Origin: Polyodon spathula | Lineage: Eukaryota; Chordata; Actinopteri; Acipenseriformes; Polyodontidae | Length of the DNA: 64,000 bases | NCBI RefSeq assembly: GCF_017654505.1 | Contig: NC_054559.1 | Span: 19,160,792-19,224,791, forward strand | Direction of reading: 5' to 3' | Part shown: piece by piece, positions 1 to 13,706 of the stretch | Layout: every line of letters begins with the position of its first letter | How positions within the stretch are numbered: position 1 is the first letter of the stretch | Position numbers and translations under genes: made by a program | Notes under the pieces: model-generated | What the model saw: the letters and a program-made list of their open reading frames with translations, nothing else | What the model was told of the DNA's origin: nothing | The model's database searches: none

Positions 1-2339
1 GGAATAAGTCAGGATTGCTGTATTGCATTTGGTAACCCTTTACAGAAAGTGTCTGTAATTACTGTGTATTTACATAGTAGTTGTACTGTAAATACATGAA
101 CGCTTATTACACACCAGTACAGAGTTGTGCATAGTTACAATGCCCGTAATGTGTAAATATTTTTTTGCGCGATATATGTAAGTACACAATTATATCAGGT
201 TCAGGGTTAGGTTCTGTGGTGAGAAGATCACATGTATTTTATAAAACCAGAAATAAACAAACTACGACTTTTAATACAGGGGCTTGCAGGTTGTTTTGGG
301 TCTTATTTGATTTAAAATGTGAAGATTTTCCATTCAGAAAACAATTGCTGGCGACTATCAGGAGTAAATATCTCCGAGAATCAATCCCACTGTGTCTCAC
401 CCACCATACCTTTGGGTTGAGTTTGAGCTGTGGTTTAAAATTGCATTTTCAACACTAGTTTGACCCCTTCCCTATTTTTTTTTATAGCGTAATATTCTAT
501 GCTGACAGTGGCCTTTAACAGTGAAAGAGATTAGGATTGCGAGAGGCAAAGCTGATCATACAGAGGCACTGTGGGGCAGAGCAGCCCCTAGAGCTGATAA
601 TATATTAATTACAGATCAGATGTGTTTCTTTCACTGAAGCAGCCACATTCTCCCTTCCCTGAAGCCATTAGAAAATGAATCACCCGTGCTATCTCTCGCC
701 CTTTCTCTCTACAGCCCTGTTGCATGGTTACCAGCCTTGCAAATAAAACACAGGAAATAAAGAGAAGGGAGGCAGCGCATTATCACTGTGTACTCAGTCC
801 TCCCAGGGTAGATAAAACCTGCTGGACTGCTAGTGCTCCCCACTACCCTGCAGGACGGCTAGACCAGTGACTAGCAGGTACAGGGATTTGAAATGAAAAA
901 AAGAAGGTAGCTAGGCTGGATATTGACTAATAAAAACAGAGAGGTGATTATCATAGATAATGGGTTCTATAGCGATTGACACACCTAGCGTCCTAAAAGG
1001 GAAATGTTAAGGAAAGAATTGCACATCCCTCTAGAACAGCTGCAGCACCTTATTGACAGTTTTGTGACGGGTGTTCTAATTTTTGGGGTGTATGGTGCTC
1101 AGTTCCCGCTGATAGTAATTCTAATAGTAACATCTCATTTTCTGTTATTTTGAAATGGTATTGTATTCCGATTCCAGGATACATTTCTAAGGACCATTTT
1201 AATTCTGGTCATCCTTGACACAGACAGTATTACCGCTGTTATATTGCTATTGAACGGGCCACTAAAAATTAACACCACTGCACACCTTTAAAAACATAGA
1301 AGAAATCTATTTAGGCGATCTTAAATGAACACATTTACTGCATTGAAGCTGGTTGTATCTGTTCTTTGCTCGCTATACAGCTTTCTCAGAGAAAATGGAG
1401 ACAAAAAAGAAAATAGTGCCGTTTTTGAAATGAAATATGAAGGGGAAATGAACACAAGAGTATATAATGGGGGATCCTTTATCAGGCCTTTCCAGTAGAG
1501 AGTCTCCCAGGAGACAGCTTGAAAGCAACTTTCAACCCAGCGCTCTCAAAGAATACATTTACGGGTCTCAGAATTCAGACCTCCTGATGTGAATATGGGT
1601 GCTTTCCAGACTGCCAAGGGGCTAATTGCTCTGTAGAAATGAAGGAAGGTTATTCTTAATGTCTTGTTTGTTTAAAGCTGCAGCGTTCTCTGGGTAATTA
1701 CAGAGTGACCTCCCCCTGCCTCCCTCCCTTCTCCATCAGTAAAGGGCTAGCATGCCTTCAAGTGTTAGGATGGAACGCTAGACAGTAGGGGGTCGGGGTA
1801 GGGTTAATGGGGGGGGGGAGTATGTTCTGCATTATACAGTAGGGGGGCTTTGCACTTCCCAGAATCTGTGTCCCGCGGTTATAAAAATGAGACAGAGTCG
1901 TGACTGTGAACACTTCATTCATTGCTTTTCCCAGCTCGGACTGGCTCCATTTATAGAGTGAGAATTGAAAAATATTGAGTTTTCCAATGTCTTTCTTCCA
2001 GGTAGCTGGGCGACCCGGGTTCGGTGAACGGGGGAATGGTGCTCCCTGGTGGCAGGAGGGCTGTACTGCAATGTGTAAGTATAACTAGACTGCTTTAAAA
2101 GATAGTAGAATATCCTGTAATTGTTTATTGTTGCTGCAGTAGATATAGCCTGACTTGAAGACCCTGCAGCCTTTGTTCAGAAAACCTTCCATTTTATTTC
2201 GATTGTCAAGGGGAAATAATAAGACTTTTCAGCAAACTCCAGGGTTTAGTGTTCTGTTAAATAAATCTGCAAACCACTGTGCTCATAATGGACCAGGGTT
2301 GTCTAAAAGTGTTATTTATTAATACATGGCAAATATTCA

Positions 2340-2454
<115 letters not shown>

Positions 2455-2889
2455 GAGTCCTGCTATAGAGGTGACCGTTGGCTGCACAGTCGTGCGTTTT
2501 ATGAATAAATAGATACATGGATAAGCATTGCAGCGTGAGTGTTTTAATCCTTTTAAATAAACCCATTCATTCACAGCAGCAGCTTTATCTGTTGGCGATG
2601 CTTTTTTGTGACAGGCAAACAGAGTGCAAGGGTTGCATCAGTACTTTCCATTCTCTCTACATGTTCAATCTTTTAACACAAAGGGTTCACCTATCCCACA
2701 CACAAACCCCTCCCTGCTGTCTGTGAATTGGCCCAGTGCGTTGCTATGGTGATCAGGGATGCTATTTAACCCTCGTCTCCTGTAGATGTCTTTTCCTCCT
2801 CAGCAGTGAGCGCTTCGTGTTTATTTTTTTGTATTTTTGGTAACAGTGACACCTCTTTGATTGCTTGAAAAGTCTAGATGTGCAACCCA

Positions 2890-2980
2890 TGCGCACACAC
2901 ACACACACGCACGCACACACGCATGCACGCACGCACGCACGCACGCACACACTCACGCACGCACACACACACACACACAC
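2890..2980. repeat. CA/GCAC microsatellite
   Basis: Alternating purine-pyrimidine tract of CA units mixed with CGCA and GCAC tetramers, with a few interruptions. It is typical vertebrate microsatellite DNA. The Cys-Val reading frame on the minus strand is an artefact of it. Confidence 0.95.
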
Positions 2981-3299
2981 AATGAAATTACATTGATTAA
3001 GCTCAGTGGGAAGTGGGAGTAATTATCCAGCAGTGTAGAGCTTCCAGGGCCTTCCTGGTTAATTACAGTTAATAGCAATTCCTGAATGCCATGATATTTC
3101 ACTGCTCCACACTTCCACCTTTTGTAATTGCAGTGATCTACATTCCACATCGAGGCGGGCTGTTAGTATACATTTAGCTAGACACAGATGCTGCAGCCTT
3201 TGCATTTTACTGATTGAAGTATTTTACACAGAACTGACTCCTTGGTGTCTTGCATGGGTTCATCTGTAATAACTATTGCACATGTACATAAAGTGCCTC

Positions 3300-3313
3300 T
3301 CACTAGATGGCAG
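3300..3313 (+). promoter_or_regulatory. CTCF-like motif
   Basis: The 14 bases agree with the CTCF core CCASYAGRKGGCRS at 13 of 14 positions (first base T for C), plus-strand orientation. It lies 4.6 kb upstream of cdo1. This is a motif match only; occupancy cannot be judged from sequence. Confidence 0.4.
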
Positions 3314-5877
3314 TATTAAGCCTCACAGACTTGGTGTTTTGGGTACATCAGTCCAAGGTGAAATCAGGCATCGGTCCGTTGCCAGGTAACAGGGAGGAGT
3401 TGTTATGAACGCTATGGCAACAGTGCCATGCGGCAGATGTGTGGGATTGGAATCAGCTGCTGTATGTAGCTTGCCACTCCATTTACTAGGCTTTCACTGT
3501 AGCGGCGAGCTCTTTAATCTGATGACCCTGCACTGTTAAAGTGAGGGGAACATATGTTTCTGTTCACTAGGTGTTCTTTCAAATTAAAACAGACTCCTGT
3601 GCAAACAGCTTCAGAAATGCATGCCTTATATCACAGAGCAAACACTGTGCATATGCCGCTTCACTCTTTTTAACACAGACTCGCAGGAAAACGCTTTAGG
3701 TACACAGAAAATGCTGTTCGTGTTTTAATCACACAAAAATATAAGGACTTTTTTCATTAGCCTTTCTGCTTATGTTCCCGTCAGGGTTGTTTTACATAAC
3801 CCCACGTGTAGAACTGTCAATCGTTCCTGTTTAGCAGATGATTTAATTCATAAAAAAAACAGGCTTTAAAGATGTGTCGAAGTTTGAACTACCGTTGTTT
3901 TGGAGGCTTTGGCACAATGAAAATTGGGAGGGAGTGTAGGGTGTCCTTCTGGCACTGGGTGCCCCCAGTGTGTCCTTCTGGTTTCAGCCTGTCTGGACTC
4001 CTCGACCCCTGGTCCTGATGCTGTGTGGAAGACTAGTGATTTTGTTGTTTTTTGCTGATAAAGATGACAACAAGTCACAGTCTCCCATCCAGAGCAGGGC
4101 TTCAGCTCAACGGCGTAGGGGAATTCTTTCTTTCTTTTCTCTGTTTCTTTCTCTTTTTCTTTCTCTTTCTTCACAGCGACTCAGATGTAGTGGAGGTGAA
4201 CACATCTATACATAAAAAGCATCTCTCAGCATGTCCACACATATCTGTCACACGCTAGAGTTTTTACATGTATCTGGAGAACCGGAGGTGTGTTTGTGAT
4301 GGTTCCCGGAGCATGTATGCACTGTCTGTGTGACTTGGTGTAAAGGCATGTTCCACCACTCTGCTGTTTTAGACAAAGACCCCCTGTAACCCATAGAGGA
4401 ACAGGCGACCTATCAGCACCCCTTCATCACAGGACGACTCCATCTCCCGGTTTAGCGCTCACCAAGTCACATTTTCGCATGGACCCGTGGTTTGCATGAA
4501 TTCGTTCTGGTAAGCTGAACAATTTGAAAGACACACACTGCAGGAGTCGGTATGAGCCACAGTGGTGGTCCTAGAACATCCTGTAGCAGGCACCTGTCAA
4601 GTTTCAGGTGTGACACTGAGTTGAAATGTACTGCAGAATTCCGGTAGCTAAGTGAATAATTTCCTCAGGGTGTTTTAAAAGACAGACGCACTGGGCTTAT
4701 TTCCACAGATCACTGTGGGGGTGGGGGCAGGTTTACAAACAATGAGAACCTGACGCGTTGCTCAGATCTTCCCAGTGGTGGCTCCTTTTCTCCCCTATAA
4801 ATAAATTGTCGCACAATCCCTCTTAATGTACAGTAATGACTGTGAATGATATCTGGGAAACAGAGTTGAATCTCGACCTTGCCCAGACATGGATGTTCAT
4901 CACAGCAGCTGGACAGACTGTATCTGTTAACGAGACCCTAATGGTGAAATTCCAGATGTAGGTGTTCAAAATAAACTTGATTATGTTATTGCACATGCCT
5001 CCCATATTGTTGTAAAACAATGTATTGTATTATCATGACTACCTGCTGAAGAAATCCGGATTGGGGTTAGATTGAATGTCTTTGGAAAAAGTTTGGAACA
5101 TTAGTGGACAGTGTTTGAAATTATTGCATCACCTGGCAAATACACTGAGCTTATAAAAAACTGTATCTGCCTCTTATTCGTACAAGCCTGGTGTTAACAT
5201 TGAGCATGGCTGCAGAATGTTCAGACAATACACTGCAGGTCAATCAGTCCAATGAACAAGGACAAAATTTTCCGCAGTGCAAAGCTAACATCCTGCTTCT
5301 TAGTATCAATTAGGATATTATTCGAGGGCTCAAGGGCGTCTGTTTGGTTCACAAGCCCCTGGAGAGCTGGGAGGGGAGCGGTTGCCTAAACAATGCCAGC
5401 CTCTGTGCTATGAACTCAGGAAGGTAATTAAAAAGCTGCAGAGCCAGCCCAACGAATTACAGTGGAACACGATCGCATGCTGTATTTAAATACTGCTTTC
5501 ACAATGGGTTCACGTTATAAAGACAAAGAACCTGTTCCGTGTGTCATAATCTTTGTATTTTCTTGTTTTTGCAGGAGGAGGAAAGGGCCGACAGGCTGCA
5601 ATGTTTTGGAGCACGTTTTGGATCTCCGGCAAGAGACGAGCAGCACGAAGACATCTCGTGTTTCTGTTTCATGTTATAATTAAATCCAATAAGAAAGCTC
5701 TTTCAAAAAATTGTTGAGTTATAACACAGAAAGGGTATGGGCATTTCATTTTTAAAGACTGACTCCTTTATAAAAGTAAGCCACAATCAATGTAACTATT
5801 CGGTTACTAGGCGTTTGTGTCAAGTAACTACAAGAATTAAAACAAGTGGACATATGCTTTTTAAATTGTGATTGTTT

Positions 5878-5985
<108 letters not shown>

Positions 5986-6249
5986 GTCAAATGCTGTGTT
6001 TTTCGTCAGCTATGTGCAATGTAATCTTATATTTTAAAAGCAAGCCTATATTGTGCATAAATATTATTTTAAATGCACCTGTGCTTGAAACAGCAGTGAT
6101 ATGATTGGCAAAATGAAAAAGCCCTCTCATGAGTATACACACATAAATACCAGAAACACCAAAAGAAACATAATAAATTAAATGACAAACCATCCCTGTG
6201 TTGTATAAATAAACAAAAAAACAGCATTGTGATTGAGTGAGTCATTTAC

Positions 6250-6404
<155 letters not shown>

Positions 6405-7183
6405 ATTATGTCTCCGAGGTGTGTTGTACAATCTTTCCACAAGGCAGACTCCAGGTAAGTAAGGTAGACTGGTGTCCTCCCGTCACAAAACATATGTACG
6501 TGGATGGTGAAGTAGTGGAACACTTAGCCAGCGTGCATCACATTGCTGAAGCCACCCCGCCTGCGTTTTCTGCCCATTGTTCCCAGCAGAATTGATTCAA
6601 GGTCCTGCAGATTGCTTGTGGCTGCCTGCCACTCAGAGGGAGGGCTTTGACCTCCAATATTTGGAGCACAATTTCAATTGGATTTCTCTTGTCTCGCCAC
6701 TTATAGGAAGCGTGGAGGGAGTGAAATTAAATGGTTCTGTTAGGGTGACTTCAGCTGAATTCAAAGAGCAATACACAGTATGTGCAATCATAAAACATGG
6801 TTAAACAGTGCTAAAGACTGCAGTTTACGTCGTCATGGCTAGCTGTGGGGTTCTCCTAGCGGTAGAGGCCAGGCCTAGCGTGGTGAGCCGGCCTTAGGGG
6901 GCCTGACCCCTCTAATTTAGGTCCGGTGACACCCTCACCAGTTTCTGACTCTAAATTGATAGAAACAATCTTACTATAAGAAATAATTAATCAAATCAGA
7001 TTAAAGCACAATAATATCAATCATGTCAAGTCAAGTTGCTTCTGGTGTCTGGAAACCCATCCGTAGGGTCGCACTCTCCGATTGTTTACAAGAGCGCATG
7101 CTTTTTGTATTCAGTATTGAATAATCAGTTGAAAGTAAGCATTATATGTACATTCGTTGCTTTACAGTAATGTGGTGAGTGTG

Positions 7184-7273
7184 TAAATAAATATTATTTT
7201 AAGTGTGTTATTATTAACGCATTAGTTGTTGCTAATGCGGTAATAATAACGCACTTGAAAGAATATTTATTTA
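7184..7273. repeat. Imperfect 42-bp-arm hairpin (MITE-like fold-back)
   Basis: The left arm (7184-7225) and the reverse complement of the right arm (7232-7273) match at 38 of 42 positions, around a 6-base loop. Arms begin TAAATAAATATT and end CGCATTAG at the loop. No open frame and no clear target-site duplication were found. It could be a small non-autonomous DNA transposon or a hairpin RNA locus; the sequence alone does not decide. Confidence 0.8.
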
Positions 7274-7827
7274 TGTATTTATTGTCATCACAATTAAGTA
7301 AAAACAGTAGAGAATAGGAGCTCAGTGATTTGTCTTTTCCAAAATGCGCCCGCTCTGAATAAGTGGATGCAACCCGCTGCGTTCATGCTGCCGCCGGTGC
7401 TAGGCGGAGGGAGTGTCTGTATGATTTTTTTTTTAAAGAAGCAAGCCCTGGTATTTGAGGCGCTGGTTTTATATTTCTTTTCCACACAACGTGGCAACTG
7501 CAAGATCTGTTCCACGTGAGAACAGTGTTAGGAACAGCTCGTCCCCGACGCTGATAATTCAAGACGGCGTGTTCTGCAACATTGCTTGTGGAGCACTGAG
7601 GGTCACTTGCAAAATCTGCAAAAAACACCACACACTATAATGGCGTTTTGGTTTCTGCAAAGCACACATGCTGCTTTGTTTAAAATACATTTAAATATGC
7701 ATCAAGCGACAGCAACCTGCACCCCCCACCCTCAGAGTTAAGGTCCACCCCCAACTTCTTTGTAAACTTATTAGTGTAGCACTGATTCTCTTCACAGCTG
7801 CGTACGAATTTCAACGCTCCCGGTTTT

Positions 7828-7858
7828 TTTGTTTGTTTGTTTGTTTGTTTTGTTTTAT
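7828..7858. repeat. (TTTG)n tract
   Basis: Short TTTG tetranucleotide run about 30 bp before the cdo1 start codon, probably within the 5' UTR or proximal promoter. Confidence 0.85.
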
Positions 7859-7885
7859 TGAATTGAATTTGATCTTGTTTTAACT

Positions 7886-8214
7886 ATGGAGCATGCAGCA
7901 AGTACAATGCCGGAGAATGTCGACTGTCTGGACAGTCTCATTCAATCGTTACATGAAGTTTTCTCCGCTGATGAGATCGATGTAGAAGAAGTGAAGACGC
8001 TCATGGAATCTTATAAGAGTAACCCCAAAGACTGGATGACATTTGCTAAATTTGACAAACACAGGTAATTCACACGCACAATGAAAAAGTAATTGTATGA
8101 ACATAGAGGCATTTCAATTTCATAACTCATAAGTATGCATTTAAAGACGTTTATTCAAGCTTGTAATATATAATATATTATCATATATATATATAATCTA
8201 TGATATAATCATAT

Positions 8215-8272
<58 letters not shown>

Positions 8273-11200
8273 GAGATAAACTGGTGATTTGAGCGAACCC
8301 ACAATTTTGGTAGTTGATAGATCTGCGGTGCAGGAGTTCACTTTTCTTCCCAGTAAAACCAGGCGTGTTTCCCGGGATGAAGACCTGTGTGAGGGTGCCG
8401 GCATGTGTATGCAGGCTGACCCAGTGTAATTGAAACGGGTATGGTGTAATCATTCGAGAAAGAGATACAGAGATAACCTTTGCGTTAGTTAGCCACTCTA
8501 GAATACTGACGTTGCACAGCACACCGTGAGCTATTTAATTCACAATATTTCAAAAATGCATCTGGACAATTAATATCCCGTGTAACCCAACACACAACAT
8601 CTACACAACAGCAAACAAAAATACAATTCAGTCAGTTAACTGTAAAATAATAAATAGTTGCACTACCCGTTTAAAAGTGAGAAGTCTATAATAACTAATA
8701 TGAGGTAGTTATGAAAAGATCGGCACCCACAGGGCATGGATTATAATCAAAAAGTAACCTCCATGGAATGCTATTGCCACTAAACATCCTTTCAACAGGA
8801 ACGCTAATCTGTTTTCTATAACGCTCTGTGTGCAAAAGATTACATAACAAACTGACCTTACAGTGTTCCACTGCTCTCCAGAACATTCCAATACTGGTAA
8901 CTGGGCAGGATTCCTTATTGCATACAGCTGTGGAACCTTCTAACTAATGTGGGCAATGCATTACTATTCCCGCTAGTGAAAACGCATGTTATAATGCCCA
9001 ACTCACTCTACTGTCGCTCAGATACACCAGGAACCTTGTGGACGAGGGGAACGGGAAGTTTAATCTTATGCTCCTGTGCTGGGGAGAGACGCACGGCAGG
9101 TAAGCAGGGAACACTGTTATCTAGACTAGTGCTAATCTCTTGCCAGGATCTGTTGCTAATGGGCTCTGTGTTCTACACACAGCTTTCTGTAAAAGTAAAC
9201 CCAACACTGCACACACAACTTGCACTGCCTGCAGTGGGCTGCTTTGTCAATGCTAGTTATGAAAGGCTTGTGTCTTAAAATGCCTTGCTGCTGGTATGAT
9301 TTCAGACAGAAAAGAGTCAAGCACGGTTCAAGCTAAAAACAGTTCCTCAAGTACAGTAGCTGTTGGTGTGTCCTGTTTCTATAGGTGTTGAGTGCTGTTC
9401 CCCACACCCCCCTCCCTCCGCCTCTCTCTCTCCTCTCTGCAGCAGTATTCACGATCATACAAACTCCCACTGCTTCCTCAAGCTGCTGCAGGGCAGACTC
9501 AAGGAGACGCTGTACGACTGGCCCGAGGACCAGCGCTGCAAGCAGGAGCTGCAGAAGAGATGTGAGATCTACTTCGAGGAGAATCAGTGCACCTACATCA
9601 ATGGTAAAACTAGAAGCAGACCAACGCTGTCTGAAATGATCCCATGTTGAGAAAATCAGGTGGAAGTTGTTTTTCCTGTTTCTCCGATCTGTTGCATGTT
9701 ACGTTTGGAACAGCGAATGCCATGCGCACCTGCAGAGGCACAGAGCCAGGGGGATGCGCCCTGGGATTGAGAATCCTAGTTGAATGCAAGCTTGATGGCC
9801 ACACCCACCGTGAGATTGTTTAGAAAGAAGGGAGGCTGTGGTACTCAGGCTGGCAGTAAAGCCTTCAGTGGCTCACCCTGCTGTATACAATGGTATAATG
9901 TGCAACCCTCTCGCCATCGCTTTCGTTTTTCTTCCATCGCGTTCCCCCCTGGATGCTCCAGTTGATGCAGAGTGATGCTAAGATGCAGACAAGCTGAATG
10001 TATAAACTTGGACTGTGCATATCTTGTATTATATTGATTCAATAGAATGCGTGTACTGTGATCCATGCTGGCTGCGCAGGGTAAATATTAATACAGAAAT
10101 GCATATCCCTATCTGGTTAAAAATATCAATAGTGTTTGCCCGTCTCTGTCTCTCGCTCTGTATACACTGCAGTACATTCTCATCAGTATTGTGATCACTG
10201 TATTTGTATGGCTTACTGCATGATGGGGGGAAGATATGCATTTGAAACCTTGTTGTTTTGTTTCCAGACTCTATTGGGCTTCATCGGGTAGAGAACAGCA
10301 GTCACTGTGACCATGCGGTGAGCCTGCACCTCTACAGCCCGCCCTTTGATACCTGCCACACCTTTGACGAGAGGACGGGCCACAGGAACTCTGTCAAGAT
10401 GACCTTCTGGAGCAAGTATGGAGAGAGGACCCCCTACGTGAGTCCCACTTCCATTCATAACTTGCTCCTTCACTTAACTGTGCCACGTTGCCCATCTTGG
10501 CTGGGTACCCACAGGCTTTTGCCCAGCTGCAGGTTTAGGGAGGAAAATTGGATGGGTTTAGCTTGCTTCATTGTCTTCAGCGTCCGCTCAGGTCATGCTC
10601 CCAACAAGTCCAAGAGGTGATTTCCCTGGCTGGGCCCGTCCCGCTGCAGCCCAAGGGCGCCTGTTGATCTGCAGTCCTGCTAACTGCAGCAGTGAGGCAA
10701 CATTCAAACTGAGGAAAACAAAAACGGGGTTTCAGACGATCCCCTCCTCTCAACAGGAGACCTATAAATAGCCTTAACCCTCGACCTTGACTGGAGATGT
10801 GCGGCAGAGTGAAATTTCACTCCCTTCCTGCTGCTAAGGTTCTGTTCCACTGAGAAGGAGTATAATCTGTATGAGGCACAGTGTTGCTCAGATGCAATGA
10901 AAGAAAATAGTTTGGAATGATTCAGCTGTTTGAGCTGACCCGCCTTCCTCAGTACAGCCTGGTATTTTTTCAGGGGAACTGACATGCTGTAAGTTTTTAG
11001 TTTAGTTGTAGTTTACTCGCTGTGTGCCCACAGGGCCAGCACAGGTAGCATTAATAGAAGACTGTGTACTTCTGCAGAGTTCCTGAAATGTTTTTGCATA
11101 TGTGTTTCCATTACTGCCTTGGGACTGTTCAAACAGCCTGTGGAATAAAGATAGCATTCTACGATATGTAGGTATTAAATATTCTCTTCAGAAAGGGCGG

Positions 11201-12005
11201 TTTGAAATTGCATGTTTTGTGATGTGGGCTCCCATGAAATATTACCCCAGTCATTAAAATGACATTTTGAACAATCAAAGGGTAACAGACCCAAATGTCT
11301 GACTTGACAAGAAATTTCTTGCTGGAGTCGGCAAAGAGGCAGTGCAGGTATGTAGGGCTGTGGTTCAGCCTCTTCGAACGACAACATTCGTTGTGTTATT
11401 GTCGTTGTCAGTAAAGTATAAGACTCAGCTTACATGTATTTGATTTCAAGACACAATCTTACAGGTGTTGCAGTTCAGTTATGTAAGGCAGTCACTGACA
11501 TCAAACACCGGATTCCTGATTCCTTCAGGGGGTGGATAGGAGATCTGGAGGTGTATGAATCTCAGCTCGGGGTGTCTCATTACTACCCTTAAACTGAAAA
11601 CAAATCGTTTAAAGCAAGGTGGAGCCACTTAACTATTTCCTTTTATCTTCTGTAATTGACCAGAAAAACAATTTCCATCCAACAAGTCATCATGCTTCTA
11701 TCTCAGCCATCACCTTGCAACACAGGTTAAATATGTCACACCTGTCACGTGTTTGAACTTATCTTTCCTACACTCTGTCATTTCCACGGGACCTTCTATC
11801 ATAGTTCACCGAGAACGTAATTCAAACACTGCCACTTATTCTCCACTCAGAGCTATAAATCTCTCTCACTCCAGTTGCTGGTCCACTTGGTGTACATGAG
11901 CATCACATTTCTCTACACGTGCGACTATGATTCTATGCTTACTATTTTTTTTTTTTTTTTATTTATTTATTTTAGGGAACGGCTCTATCAAAAGAGAACA
12001 ACTGA
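7886..12005 (+). CDS. cdo1: Cysteine dioxygenase type 1-like (5 coding exons)
   Basis: Cytosolic non-heme iron enzyme that oxidises L-cysteine to cysteine sulfinate, the entry to taurine and sulfate production. Coding exons: 7886-8064, 9022-9099, 9443-9603, 10268-10437, 11976-12005. All junctions are GT-AG and phases agree, giving 205 residues against 200 in human CDO1. The cupin iron ligands are present: H-D-H at residues 89-91 and His145 in GLHRVEN. So are Cys96 and Tyr162, which form the Cys-Tyr cofactor (human C93-Y157), and substrate-binding Arg63. The last exon encodes only nine residues ending KENN, matching the LENN end of the human protein. By eye about two thirds of residues match human CDO1, so this may be a diverged paralogue. 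It lies 2 kb upstream of fem1a, same strand. Start choice: the first ATG of exon 1; the Met at residue 8 is an alternative. Confidence 0.93.
8214..8270. repeat. (TA)n(CA)n microsatellite in cdo1 intron 1
   Basis: About 22 bp of TA followed by about 35 bp of CA, preceded by a looser AT-rich stretch from about 8164. Confidence 0.95.
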
Positions 12006-12339
12006 CTTTGGGACCAATCAAATACTGGAATTCGGACCGGATCAAAAGAGCGCTACCGGGTTCTGAGAAGAGACCATCCTAGTTACTGTACAGCACTCTG
12101 TGTCCACTGAAACCTTGAAAATGCTATCGCATGCAAAATTGCAGGACTCAAGAAGAATATTAAAACTATTCTTCTTAAAAAAATATCTTTTAAAAAAAGC
12201 TTTTATTATCAATATTGTTATTTGTTTAGAAAAAGAAGTAGTGAAAACAAAATACATGTTTTTAACGGGAACCTCTTGTCTCACAGACCACTAAGCTAAA
12301 CAAGCACGGGCCTTTACCACGTTGTTGTATTTTGTTAAC

Positions 12340-12345
12340 AATAAA
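12340..12345 (+). promoter_or_regulatory. Polyadenylation signal AATAAA, likely cdo1
   Basis: Canonical hexamer 335 bases after the cdo1 stop codon. It is followed by a T-rich stretch that could be the downstream element. Confidence 0.55.
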
Positions 12346-12465
12346 ATCCAAACTGAATTTTATTATTATTTTATTTTTTTTTTTTTTTTTACACGGGCAA
12401 ACTTGATCTATATTTAGCAGGGATTTGCTGCAGCACGCAGGAGTGCAAAATAAGCGTGCAATCTG

Positions 12466-12479
12466 GCGCCCTCTGGTGT
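12466..12479 (-). promoter_or_regulatory. CTCF-like motif
   Basis: The reverse complement matches the CTCF core CCASYAGRKGGCRS at 13 of 14 positions (first base A for C). It sits just beyond the cdo1 polyadenylation signal and is oriented towards the plus-strand motif at 3300. Confidence 0.45.
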
Positions 12480-12554
12480 TATAAACCTTAATGTGCTTTA
12501 AACTGATAATTGTTTGTTTTTTTGTTTGTTTGTTTTTTTCAAGTAAGTTACACC

Positions 12555-12700
12555 AGAGCTTCTCAACCCCGGTCCTATTGGACCCCTTCTGGTTTTCATT
12601 CCAACTGAGCGCTCAGTTACTCAACTAAACCCTTAATGGAACTAATAATTAGCTTAATTTCCCCTTTTTAATTGTTCTGAGCTCCTAAAAAGTTGCAAAG
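12555..12700 (+). repeat. Dispersed repeat family copy A
   Basis: About 145 bp sharing an ordered set of words with 30994-31155 and 46664-46830: CTTCTCAACCCCGGTCCT, then CTGGTTTTCATTC, then a CTCAGTT...AACT block, and an A/T-rich tail with TTAATTGTTC. It is non-coding. Family identity is not assigned. Confidence 0.75.
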
Positions 12701-13680
12701 TCTCTAGCAAATGAATAGCCGCGTTCTGATTTTCTTCTCCATGTGGAAGACAACGGCAGTGTTAGAATTCAGCAGCATTAATTACCAACTATATTTCTTT
12801 ATTTATTTATTTTTTTTTTAATTCAGAGCACGAGCTGCATTTGTGCAATTCGATACATTACATTTAGAATTAACTTTTGAGGTCTAAAAAAACGGCAAAG
12901 CAGCCCGTCCTTTAAAATAAGGGGAGAATATCACTTAATGGGTTAATAGGAGCAACGTAACTCGAAAGCGAGAAACCACCACGAACATATAAGAAAGGAC
13001 CAAGGTAAAAACAAGAAACGGATTTTAATAAGCCAGTTATTAGCTGTCGCGGAATGCAGGAGCCTTTGCCCCTTAGTTGGCTTTCGTGTGCTCAGAAATA
13101 ACTTGCTGCACACGGTGACGCCATTCAGTGACAAATATAGGGAAGGCTTTGAGGTCTGCACTGTACTAACAGCTGGGCAGTGCGTGTCACGATTCATATT
13201 TAAAATCACGCAGCAACCGGGAAGCGTGCCAGATCTGTAACTATTATGGAAATGCAATTCCATATACAAAAAAAAAAAAAAAAACATACATTCAAGACAA
13301 TGTGTTTGTGCAATGATTTGAGAATGCGTTTTTTTTTTTTTTTTCTCTGATCTATGACCGTGTGAAGAATTTCTAGACACTTTAAAAAATGCGTCGCATA
13401 CTGCTTAATTTACTGTAGTCATTTTTAGAACTGAGACATCTCTTGCTCCAAATCGTGACTTTTTACGTTCTCGTGTAGCTGGGATGTTTGATTTTAACTG
13501 TGCATTGACAAAAAAACATTAACACAAAAGGGGGGGGGGGGGCTATATATGTTCACATCAGCTTAAAATTCGCTACCTAAATACATTGTTCTGTTCCCCG
13601 CCCAGCACCTGCTCTCATTGGTCATCTAAATGTAATTAGGGCTCTCTAAAATGTTTTGATTGCGGAGCGCTACTAAACTA
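12701..13680. other. Intergenic stretch between cdo1 and fem1a
   Basis: AT-rich sequence with T and A homopolymers (near 12808, 13269, 13331) and an 11-base G run near 13531. The 145-residue minus-strand open frame spanning 12943-13380 has Lys and Phe runs from these homopolymers and no recognisable domain. No gene seen. Confidence 0.55.
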
Positions 13681-13706
13681 CACCCCGGTCATGTTGTTTC
13701 TAAAAC

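Noticed and set aside
12943..13380. 145-residue minus-strand frame
   Set aside because: It includes Lys and Phe runs from homopolymers and no recognisable protein signature.
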